DNA of 64,000 nucleotides, from the NCBI RefSeq assembly GCF_026410285.1, contig NZ_JAPMLP010000002.1, forward strand, positions 7,501 to 71,500. Direction: 5' to 3'. The notes under the pieces are model-generated. The model made no database searches and was not told where the DNA came from. It was given only the letters and a program-made list of their open reading frames with translations. The DNA is from Sulfitobacter sp. F26169L. GTDB lineage: Bacteria > Pseudomonadota > Alphaproteobacteria > Rhodobacterales > Rhodobacteraceae. The translations under genes and the position numbers were made by a program. Positions 17,348 to 25,365 of this stretch are shown here, piece by piece (within the stretch, counting starts at the first letter, position 1; each line of letters starts with the position of its first letter).

Positions 17348-18355
17348 TCAAACCCGCTCAATGATCTTCTCCCCGAACAGACCCTGCGGACGGAACACCA
17401 AGAACAGCAGTGCTAGCATATAAGCGAACCAGTTTTCGGTCGCCCCGCCAAGGAAAGGCGCACCAATCAGGAATTCGAACAGCTTTTCCCCTACGCCGAT
17501 AATCAGACCTCCGACGATTGCCCCCGGAATGGATGTGAATCCGCCCAACATCAGCACTGGCAATGCTTTCAAAGCAATCAGCGACAGCGAGAACTGAACA
17601 CCCGATTTCGCCCCCCACATGATCCCCGCAACCAGTGCGACAAATCCCGCCAGTGACCAGACAAGTATCCAGATAAAGTTCAGCGAAACACCAACAGACA
17701 GCGCAGCCTGATGGTCATCGGCAACCGCACGCATCGCACGGCCCTGCTTGGTATATTGGGCAAACATCACCAGCCCGACAACCAGCAGCGCAGCAATGAT
17801 GCTCGCAACAATGTCCAAGTTATCGATGAAGAAACCGTATCCTAGGGCGTCATAAGTTGTCGCCTCCAGCCATGTGTTCATGCCCTGCGGCAAACACGCG
17901 CCTTCAGCAACACAAACATCCAACGCTTTCAGCTCGGAACCCCACATCAAATCGGCAACACCTTCAAGGAAATACGCCAGACCGATTGTCGCCATGAACA
18001 GAATGATCGGTTCCTGTCCGACAAGATGACGAAACACAAATCTCTGCACAGCCCACGCCAGCGCAATCATCACAAATACCGTCAGGATGATCGCCAGAAA
18101 CGAATGCACGGACCACCCGAATTTGTGAATGTCTGTGCCGAATATCGCATTGATCAAATGCGAAAACGGCACCTGCCCGTTCTGTATGCCGACCAGCGTC
18201 ATCGCCGCAAACAGCGCCATAACCCCCTGGGCATAGTTGAAAATCCCCGATGCTTTGTAAATCAACACAAAGCCCAATGCGACCAGTGCATAAAGCACGC
18301 CCGCCATCAGCCCGTTGAGGAACACCTCAATCGTAAACGCCAGTTGCTCGTTCAT
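17348..18355 (-). CDS. livH: Liv-type ABC transporter permease LivH
   Basis: A 335-residue inner-membrane permease with about eight to nine helices. It begins with the typical LivH helix EVFLNGLMAGVLYALVALGFVLIYKASGIFN and contains RAMRAVADDHQAALSVGV, the cytoplasmic coupling loop for the ATPases, followed by GGFTSIPGAIVGGLIIG. It is longer than E. coli LivH because of a periplasmic insertion (roughly residues 130-175, with two cysteines in DVCVAEGACLP). It pairs with LivM to form the translocation channel. Confidence 0.93.
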   Translation of the reverse strand: MNEQLAFTIEVFLNGLMAGVLYALVALGFVLIYKASGIFNYAQGVMALFAAMTLVGIQNGQVPFSHLINAIFGTDIHKFGWSVHSFLAIILTVFVMIALAWAVQRFVFRHLVGQEPIILFMATIGLAYFLEGVADLMWGSELKALDVCVAEGACLPQGMNTWLEATTYDALGYGFFIDNLDIVASIIAALLVVGLVMFAQYTKQGRAMRAVADDHQAALSVGVSLNFIWILVWSLAGFVALVAGIMWGAKSGVQFSLSLIALKALPVLMLGGFTSIPGAIVGGLIIGVGEKLFEFLIGAPFLGGATENWFAYMLALLFLVFRPQGLFGEKIIERV

Positions 18356-18373
18356 GACACAGCCCCCCAGTTA

Positions 18374-19192
18374 TCAATCATGTGCCACACCCAAATACGC
18401 ATCAATCACCTCCTGATTGTTACGCACCTCATGCGGCGTGCCATCGCCGATTTTCTTGCCATAATCCATCACGACCACACGGTCGCTCAAATCCATCACC
18501 ACGCCCATGTCATGCTCGATAAGTGCAATGGTCGTCCCGAATTCATCATTCACTGACAGGATAAAGCGGCTCATGTCCTCTTTTTCCTCGACGTTCATTC
18601 CCGCCATCGGCTCGTCGAGCAACAGCAAAGATGGCTCGGCCGCCAAAGCACGCGCCAGTTCGACACGTTTTTTCAAACCATACGGCAGACGTGATACCGG
18701 CGTTTTCCGGATTGCCTGGATTTCAAGAAAATCAATGATCTTTTCCGCAACTTCACGGTTGGCAATTTCTTCCCGCTCGGCTGAACCGTACCAGAAGGTT
18801 TGCGCCATCATTCCGGTTTTCATATGCGTCAATCGGCCTGTCATTACGTTATCCAGAACGCTCATGCCCTCAAACAGCGCGATGTTCTGAAACGTGCGTG
18901 CAATCCCCTGCTGCGCCACCTGAAAAGGCTTCATCGCGGGACGCGGCGCACCGCGATACCAGACCTCGCCCTCCTGGGGCACGTAAAACCCTGAAATCAC
19001 ATTCAGCATCGAGGACTTGCCGGCGCCATTCGGCCCGATAATCGCGCGGATTTCACCTTCACGGATATCAAACGAGATATCCTTAATTGCCTCCACACCG
19101 CCGAACCGCAGCGTAATGTTCTTCATCTCCATGACAACAGGGCCAATCGTGCGCCCGTCTTCGGTCACATAGCTTTCTGCGTTATCCTTCAC
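18374..19192 (-). CDS. livG: Liv-type ABC transporter ATPase LivG
   Basis: A 272-residue ABC ATPase. Walker A GPNGAGKSS is near residue 54, the region PYGLKKRVELARALA, corresponding to the signature loop, near 170 and Walker B LLLLDEPMAGM near 190, with the switch histidine in IEHDMGVVMD. The canonical LSGGQ is relaxed to LPYGLKK, as in many ligase-linked LivG proteins. The gene lies between the acyl-CoA synthetase and livH and belongs to the same minus-strand operon. Confidence 0.93.
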   Translation of the reverse strand: MKDNAESYVTEDGRTIGPVVMEMKNITLRFGGVEAIKDISFDIREGEIRAIIGPNGAGKSSMLNVISGFYVPQEGEVWYRGAPRPAMKPFQVAQQGIARTFQNIALFEGMSVLDNVMTGRLTHMKTGMMAQTFWYGSAEREEIANREVAEKIIDFLEIQAIRKTPVSRLPYGLKKRVELARALAAEPSLLLLDEPMAGMNVEEKEDMSRFILSVNDEFGTTIALIEHDMGVVMDLSDRVVVMDYGKKIGDGTPHEVRNNQEVIDAYLGVAHD

Positions 19193-19304
19193 GCGCGGAT
19201 CCCCTGCTTCATTTTTCCAACTAAACTCATTCCTGCGCCGGCATCACGCGGAACATCCTTGCGGGATGGTGGGCGGGACGTCGTCGCAGACGCGTGCCGA
19301 ACCA

Positions 19305-21275
19305 TCATTGCGCAGCCATCTTGTGCGCTACCGGAAATACCTTTGCAGACCGCACTTCCAGAGTCGCCTTGATGCTGCCCTTACGGCCATCTTCATAGGT
19401 CACTTCGGTTTCGGTCGATATCTGCTTGGAGCCATCATAAAGGGCTGTGATGATGTCGTGGTATTTTTCCTCGATGATACGGCGGCGCACTTTGCGCGTG
19501 CGCGTCAATTCGCCATCATCGGCATCCAGTTCCTTGTGCAAAACAACAAACCGGTGGATCTGACAGCCCGACAGCATCTCGTCCTGTGCGACACTGGCGT
19601 TCACCTCCTCCACATGGCTCTGGATCGTGTCCATCACCTGCGGATGCCGCGCCAGTTCCTGATAGGAGGCGTAACCGATGTTGTTGCGCTCCGCCCAATT
19701 TCCCACGGCTGTGAGATCGATGTTGATAAAGGCGGTGCATTCTTCCTTGCCGTTGCCAAACACAACAACTTCCAAAACATTCGGGAAAAATTTCAGCTTG
19801 TTTTCAACGTATTTCGGCGCAAAAAGCGATCCGTCAGCCATTTTTCCTACATCTTTGGCACGGTCAATGATCCGCAGATGGCCGGTATCGGGTTCGATAA
19901 ATCCGGCGTCTCCCGTCGCAACCCAACCCTCAGCGTCTTTTGTATCGGCGGTGCTCTCTGCGTTCTTGTAGTATTCCACAAACACACCGGGCGAGCGGTA
20001 GAATACTTCGCCGTTGTCGGCGATCTTCAACTCCACACCGGGGCAGGTTACGCCAACCGTGTCACTGCGCACTTGACCATCAGGTTGTGCAGTGATGAAA
20101 ACAGTCGCCTCGGTCTGGCCATAAAGCTGCTTCAGGTTGATCCCGAGCGAGCGGTAGAAGTCGAAAATCTCCGGACCGATCGCTTCACCAGCCGTATACC
20201 CAACCCTCACGCGGCTAAATCCGAGTGTGTTTTTAAGTGGGCCATAGATAAACAACTCGCCCAGACGGTACTTCAGACGATCACCAAAGCTTACGTCCTT
20301 ACCATCCAGAATGGCCGGTCCCACCTTGCGCGCATGCGCCATATAGTAATCAAACAACTTCTTCTTGAACCGGCTCGCGTCTTCCATGCGGATCATCACG
20401 TTGGTCAGCTGTGTCTCGAACACGCGCGGCGGTGCAAAATAGTAGGTTGGCCCGATTTCGCGCAAATCCACGTGCATCGTGTCCGCGCTTTCGGGACAGT
20501 TGGTGCAGAAACCTGTCCACAGAGCCTGTCCTACGGAAAAGATGAAATCGCCAACCCACGCCATCGGGAGGTACGCCAGAATCTCGTCGCTCTGCTTCAG
20601 GCCGTCAAACTCGGACGAAGATTTTGCCGTCTCGATTATGTTGCGATTGCTCAGCACCACACCCTTCGGCTTGCCGGTCGTACCGGATGTGTACAGCATC
20701 ACGCCGATGCTGTCGTAGTTCAGCTTTGCCTGACGCGCTTCCAGCTCCTTGATGTGTTTGTCACGGTTCTTGCGGCCAAGCTCCTGAACGTCCTGATACT
20801 GGTTCAATGCGCTGTGATCGTATTTCCGCATCCCGCGCGAGTCGAGATAGATCATCCGCTCGAATTCGGGCAGGTCATCGGCGACGTCCAGCACTTTGTC
20901 GACCTGCTCCTGATCACCAACTACGGCAAAGCGCGCGCCGCAATGGCTCATCACATAGGCCATTTCTTCCGCGTTCTGGTCCTGATACAGCGGCACCGGT
21001 ATCGCGCCGCACATTTCTGCGGCCATCATCGCCCAATATAGATAGGGTCGGTTCCGGCCTATGATCGCTACGAAATCGCCTTCGTTCAGACCAAGATCCA
21101 TAAACCCGAGCGCCAGCGCCTCGACCTCGCCACGTGTCTGGCTCCACGTCCAGCTTTGCCAGATACCGTATTCTTTTTCACGGTAGGCAGGCGCATTCGC
21201 GAACTGTTTTGCGTTGCGATGCAAAAGCGCCGGAACAGATGCCGGTTGCCCTGCGGGACATTCTATCAAAGCCAA
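19305..21275 (-). CDS. Long-chain acyl-CoA synthetase-like AMP-binding protein
   Basis: A roughly 656-residue adenylate-forming enzyme of the long-chain fatty-acid-CoA ligase family. The P-loop MLYTSGTTGKPKGVVLSN is near residue 200, the adenine-binding motif LYGQTEATV near 380 and the TGDAGF motif with the ribose-binding Asp near 450. The start is probably TTG at 21275, because GGGAGGAT lies 7 bases before it; an ATG eight codons earlier (21299) has no ribosome site. It is the first gene of the transporter operon, and its product likely traps the imported carboxylic acid as a CoA ester. The substrate is unknown; family members act on fatty or aryl acids. Confidence 0.9.
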   Translation of the reverse strand: MALIECPAGQPASVPALLHRNAKQFANAPAYREKEYGIWQSWTWSQTRGEVEALALGFMDLGLNEGDFVAIIGRNRPYLYWAMMAAEMCGAIPVPLYQDQNAEEMAYVMSHCGARFAVVGDQEQVDKVLDVADDLPEFERMIYLDSRGMRKYDHSALNQYQDVQELGRKNRDKHIKELEARQAKLNYDSIGVMLYTSGTTGKPKGVVLSNRNIIETAKSSSEFDGLKQSDEILAYLPMAWVGDFIFSVGQALWTGFCTNCPESADTMHVDLREIGPTYYFAPPRVFETQLTNVMIRMEDASRFKKKLFDYYMAHARKVGPAILDGKDVSFGDRLKYRLGELFIYGPLKNTLGFSRVRVGYTAGEAIGPEIFDFYRSLGINLKQLYGQTEATVFITAQPDGQVRSDTVGVTCPGVELKIADNGEVFYRSPGVFVEYYKNAESTADTKDAEGWVATGDAGFIEPDTGHLRIIDRAKDVGKMADGSLFAPKYVENKLKFFPNVLEVVVFGNGKEECTAFINIDLTAVGNWAERNNIGYASYQELARHPQVMDTIQSHVEEVNASVAQDEMLSGCQIHRFVVLHKELDADDGELTRTRKVRRRIIEEKYHDIITALYDGSKQISTETEVTYEDGRKGSIKATLEVRSAKVFPVAHKMAAQ

Positions 21276-21460
21276 ATTGTATCCTCCCAATCCTGTCATT
21301 TTGACAGGCAGACCGCATTTGCGCGATTCATTATCACGCCGAGAATGGCAGGTATAATATCAGCGTCAACTTTTTCCTGAAGTTTGCACAATCCTAACGA
21401 ATTGCAACAAGGCGAACTGATCCTTTGACACCCGCCCCCAGCGGTGCCAGCATTTGCAAG

Positions 21461-23371
21461 ATGCCATTCAATGATGATCAAACCAAAACCATGACAATGG
21501 CAGGGCTCAACCTGATCGGGCAGGCACTGTCGATCTATGACAGAAATTTACGCCTTGTGGTTTCAAACGCGCCATTCCAGGCTCTTTTTGATCTCCCCGC
21601 CGAATTGGTCACGCCCGGCGCCACGTTTCTTGATACAATCACCCACCTCGTCAAACGTGGCGAATACGGCGATGTCACGGACCCGGAGGCCTTCATTTCA
21701 GAGCGGGTCGAGCAGGCCCGCGCCTTCAAGCCGCATTATATGGAACGCACACGCGCTAACGGCAGAACCATCTCTGTCGAGGGATCGCCACTTGCCGAGG
21801 GCGGGTGGGTCACTGTTTATACCGATATATCCGCGACAAAGGCGCAGGAAGCATTGTTGCGGGCGCGTTCCGACGCGCTGAGTGACCAGCTTTTGGCACA
21901 TACAGAACAGTTATCGCAGACCAACCGTGAACTTGCCGCGATGATCACCGCACTGGAAGAAACCAAACGCCAACTTACCGCAGCAGAAGCCCGCGCGCGC
22001 CTGACCACCGAAATGATGCCCGCCCATATCGCCCATGTCGATGCTGACGGGATCTACACCTATTCAAACCAGCGGCTGAACATCGTGATTCCCAACCGGC
22101 CCTCCGAGATACTCGGCCATCATATCCGCAAGGTGCTGGGCGCCGACAACCACGATAAAATTCTGGGGTCGCTGGCGGCTGCCTATAACGGGAAAGCAGT
22201 GGTTCAGGAGTTTACTGATTCCACCAGCGCGCGGCGTATCCGCACCGCCCTCACTCCGGACAAGATGGGTGGCGTTTACATTCTGTCGATGGACATCACC
22301 GAAGAAACCCAGACCCGCGCCGCGTTACAGCAAACCAGTCGCCGCGCGCTGGCAGCGCAAATCACATCGGGCCTCGCCCATGATTTCTCAAACCTGCTGA
22401 CCATCATTCTGGGCATGCAATCCAGACTTGACCGGCTGCCCGACCTTCCGGCTGATGCGCGCCCCCTGATTGAGGGGACACTTGCCGCAGCGCGGCGCGG
22501 TGGCACATTGCTCAGCTCGATTGCACAAGTCTCCGATCCGCGTAGTCTGAGGCCGGTCGCCACCGATTTACCTTCGATGATGCAAGATCTGGTCACGCTG
22601 GCAGAACCGACACTTCCACAAGGCACCCGTTTAATGCTGAACGTCGCAGAAATCGGGCCGGTCCTGCTCGACAGGGGTATGCTTCAGGACGGGCTGCTCA
22701 ATCTGATACTGAACGCCCGTGATGCCATGGGCACAGGCGGTTCGATATTCCTGGATGTACGCCGTGTCCACGACACGTGGATCGAATTTCAGGTCAGCGA
22801 TACCGGTCCGGGGTTCTCCGCAATTGCACTGGAAAAAGGGCTTGATCCGTTTTTCACCACCAAAGGGTCCGAAGGGTCCGGCCTGGGTCTGCCGATGGTC
22901 TATGATATGACCAAACTGGCCGGAGGTGACATGCACCTTGCCAATTCCAAAGACGGCGCACAAGTCACCTTGCGCCTGCCCTACCGTGCGGCTGTGCCCG
23001 CCACCACCGGACTGGTCCTGCTGGTCGAGGACCGCGACGATCTGCGCGCAGTATTGCGTGACATGCTGATGGAACTCGGCCACTCTGTAATCGAGGCCAC
23101 TTCGGCCGATGAAGCAACAGCCTTGCTTGCCGATCTCCCTGATATTACGCTGATCCTCTCCGATCTTCAGTTGGAAGGAGAAGCAACAGGAATTGATCTG
23201 GTGCGCCGGCTGGGGGTAAGCAGCCCGCCCATTGTCCTGATGACATCATTGCCACCGGATGCGCCCCTGTTCCTTGACGCGCAAAAACACGCACCGGTGT
23301 TGCGCAAACCCTTTACGCAAGGCGATCTTGCCGCACTCATTTCGCCCGCTACGCAGAAAGCTACCGCATGA
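21461..23371 (+). CDS. PAS-domain hybrid sensor histidine kinase
   Basis: About 636 residues, predicted soluble since no membrane segment is visible. The order is a PAS-like domain (IGQALSIYDRNLRLVVSNAPF), a coiled-coil linker (about 135-185), a second PAS domain (HIAHVDADGIYTYSNQ), a histidine-phosphotransfer helix with LAHDFSNLL (His near 307), the ATPase with NLILNARDAM, DTGPGF and GSGLGLPMV, and a C-terminal receiver with SDLQL as the phospho-acceptor. ATG at 21461 is used; a TTG at 21425 would add 12 residues. It overlaps the response regulator gene by 4 bases, so the two are translated together and probably form one pathway. The stimulus is unknown. Confidence 0.88.
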   Translation: MPFNDDQTKTMTMAGLNLIGQALSIYDRNLRLVVSNAPFQALFDLPAELVTPGATFLDTITHLVKRGEYGDVTDPEAFISERVEQARAFKPHYMERTRANGRTISVEGSPLAEGGWVTVYTDISATKAQEALLRARSDALSDQLLAHTEQLSQTNRELAAMITALEETKRQLTAAEARARLTTEMMPAHIAHVDADGIYTYSNQRLNIVIPNRPSEILGHHIRKVLGADNHDKILGSLAAAYNGKAVVQEFTDSTSARRIRTALTPDKMGGVYILSMDITEETQTRAALQQTSRRALAAQITSGLAHDFSNLLTIILGMQSRLDRLPDLPADARPLIEGTLAAARRGGTLLSSIAQVSDPRSLRPVATDLPSMMQDLVTLAEPTLPQGTRLMLNVAEIGPVLLDRGMLQDGLLNLILNARDAMGTGGSIFLDVRRVHDTWIEFQVSDTGPGFSAIALEKGLDPFFTTKGSEGSGLGLPMVYDMTKLAGGDMHLANSKDGAQVTLRLPYRAAVPATTGLVLLVEDRDDLRAVLRDMLMELGHSVIEATSADEATALLADLPDITLILSDLQLEGEATGIDLVRRLGVSSPPIVLMTSLPPDAPLFLDAQKHAPVLRKPFTQGDLAALISPATQKATA

Positions 23372-24072
23372 CAAGACCACTGGTCAGCATTCTTGATGAC
23401 GAACCGGAAATTCGTACGCTTTTATCGGACGTACTGCAGGAAGCGGGTTTTGACACCCAAAGCTTCGGGCGCGCATCCGCTTTCGAAGCGTCGCTTGCAA
23501 AGCGTACCCCCGATGTCTGTCTGGTCGATCTGTCCTTGCCGGACACCGACGGTCTGACACTGGTACATCGCCTCGCCCTTGAACAAGGTGCGGTTGTGAT
23601 CATTATTTCGGGCCGCGCGCAGGTACAGGACCGCGTAACGGGTCTGGAACTGGGCGCGGATGACTATATCAGCAAACCGTTTGATCCTGCCGAGGTTGTC
23701 GCGCGCATAAGGGCACGCTTGCGCGGCGCCCGCCCCAGTTCTGCACGCGCAGGCAACACGGCAAGTTTCAACGGCTGGACCGCCCATTTCGACCGCTACG
23801 TCTTGCAGGACGATTCCGGATCAGAGACACCGTTCAGCCACGCAGAAGGCGAAGTATTACGTATGTTCCTCGATGCGCCCAAACGTCTGATCAGCCGCGC
23901 ACAGATGCAGGAAACGCTTGGCGGTGCCGCATCGGAAAGTTTCGACCGCGCGATGGATGTGCGCATTTCCCGCCTGCGTACAAAACTGCGCGAAGATCCA
24001 AAAAATCCCCGCCTGATCAAAACAATCTACGGCGCGGGATATATCTTTCTGGGCGATGTGTCATGGGCATAA
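23368..24072 (+). CDS. OmpR/PhoB-type response regulator
   Basis: A 234-residue transcription factor with a receiver domain (acidic pocket Asp10-Asp11, phospho-acceptor Asp54 in CLVDLSLPDTDG, conserved Lys in ISKPFDP) and a C-terminal winged-helix DNA-binding domain (residues about 130-232, ending TIYGAGYIFLGDV). It is the natural partner of the overlapping hybrid kinase. Because the kinase already carries its own receiver and no HPt domain is seen nearby, the route of phosphate to this regulator is not obvious. Target genes are unknown. Confidence 0.93.
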   Translation: MTRPLVSILDDEPEIRTLLSDVLQEAGFDTQSFGRASAFEASLAKRTPDVCLVDLSLPDTDGLTLVHRLALEQGAVVIIISGRAQVQDRVTGLELGADDYISKPFDPAEVVARIRARLRGARPSSARAGNTASFNGWTAHFDRYVLQDDSGSETPFSHAEGEVLRMFLDAPKRLISRAQMQETLGGAASESFDRAMDVRISRLRTKLREDPKNPRLIKTIYGAGYIFLGDVSWA

Positions 24073-24086
24073 CGCAGAGCGGCAAC

Positions 24087-25280
24087 TCAGCCTCCCAAAA
24101 CATCGATAGCCGCTGCCAAAACCTCTAACCCTGCAACCAGATCGTCTTCGGCGGTATCTTCCTCGAATGCGTGGCTGATCCCGTTGATAGAGGGCACAAA
24201 AAGCATTGCAACAGGCATCAGCCGTGAAACATTGGTTGCATCATGCAAAGCACCTGACGGCATCTGCCGCCATCTATCGGGCGCGACCGTCTCTGCGCCA
24301 GCTTCCAGCGCCGTGCGCAGCCGCGCATCCATCGCTACCGGTTCCAGCCCAAGCAATGTACCAAACGAAACCTGCATGCCGCGCACATCGGCAATTTCCT
24401 GTGCCAGATCGCGAATAATTTGCTCCATGCGGCCCAGACGGTCTGCATCCCCATCCCGCCACTGCATTGAAAACACTGCTTTTCCCGGCACAATGGAAGA
24501 CGCATTAGGGTGCAACGAAACATGACCCACAGTCCAGACTGTAGCGGGCGTCACCACATTGGCGAACCGCTCGTTCAAAGCGTGGTTGAACGCCGACACC
24601 GCCTGAAACGCATCCCGCCGGATATGCATTGGCGTGGTTCCGGCATGGTTCTGCTGACCCTCAAAGGTGATTTTCATGTCACGGATACCGACGATATCTG
24701 TCACAACGCCGATCCGCTCACCGGTACTGTCCAGCACAGGCCCCTGCTCGATATGCATTTCGATGAAACCGGTGAATTGTGCAGGGTCAACGGCTTCCGT
24801 CACCGGAACGACTTGTCGGGCCTGCGCAAGTGGCACGCCACTATGGTCACAGAGCACATCCGCCTGATCCATAGTCAGATGCCCCGACCACACCGCACTG
24901 CCCGTGGTCACACCGAACCGGCCTTCTTCATCCTGAAACGACACAACCGAAACAGCAGGCCCGCCCGCCTCGCGGCTTGCGCGCGCAACTTCCAGCGCAG
25001 CGATCACACCCAGCGCCCCGTCGAGCCACCCTCCTTCCGGCTGGCTGTCACTGTGCGAGCCGAGCAAAACCGAAGGCCCGTCTGTTAATCCGAAAAGATT
25101 GCCCATCGGGTCAACTTCTACGCGCAGCCCCGCATCTCGCATTTGCTGCGCCAGCCACTCACGCGCCTCCATATCCGCTTGCGAGTACGCAGGCCGCACA
25201 ACGCCCTTTCCAATGCCGGACGCCCCGAAAGAGCGCAGCTTGTGAAGGTCTGCCAGAAACCGGTTATTATCTACACGCAC
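24087..25280 (-). CDS. M20-family Zn-dependent hydrolase (N-carbamoyl amino acid / allantoate amidohydrolase type)
   Basis: A roughly 397-residue metal-dependent amidohydrolase of the AllC/HyuC group, which split N-carbamoyl-L-amino acids or allantoate. Metal-binding signatures are visible: [19 protein letters not shown] (first His and bridging Asp), FQDEEGRFG (Glu pair) and [12 protein letters not shown]. The C-terminal part ends [15 protein letters not shown], which includes a further metal-binding His. GTG at 25280 is chosen because GAAGGTG lies just before it; the longer frame up to 25349 has no ribosome site. It is on the same strand as the formate dehydrogenase, 85 bases downstream of its stop. 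The exact substrate cannot be told from the sequence. Confidence 0.85.
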   Translation of the reverse strand: MRVDNNRFLADLHKLRSFGASGIGKGVVRPAYSQADMEAREWLAQQMRDAGLRVEVDPMGNLFGLTDGPSVLLGSHSDSQPEGGWLDGALGVIAALEVARASREAGGPAVSVVSFQDEEGRFGVTTGSAVWSGHLTMDQADVLCDHSGVPLAQARQVVPVTEAVDPAQFTGFIEMHIEQGPVLDSTGERIGVVTDIVGIRDMKITFEGQQNHAGTTPMHIRRDAFQAVSAFNHALNERFANVVTPATVWTVGHVSLHPNASSIVPGKAVFSMQWRDGDADRLGRMEQIIRDLAQEIADVRGMQVSFGTLLGLEPVAMDARLRTALEAGAETVAPDRWRQMPSGALHDATNVSRLMPVAMLFVPSINGISHAFEEDTAEDDLVAGLEVLAAAIDVLGG

Positions 25281-25365
25281 AAGATCACCTTCTTTATTTT
25301 CCAACAAAACTCTGGGGCATTTCAGAAGTGAGCCCCTCATTTGTCCCAAAGTTAGCAGCCAATGA

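Noticed and set aside
19266..21041. Long plus-strand frame of 591 codons
   Set aside because: It is entirely antisense to the acyl-CoA synthetase, has no family similarity and no ribosome site.
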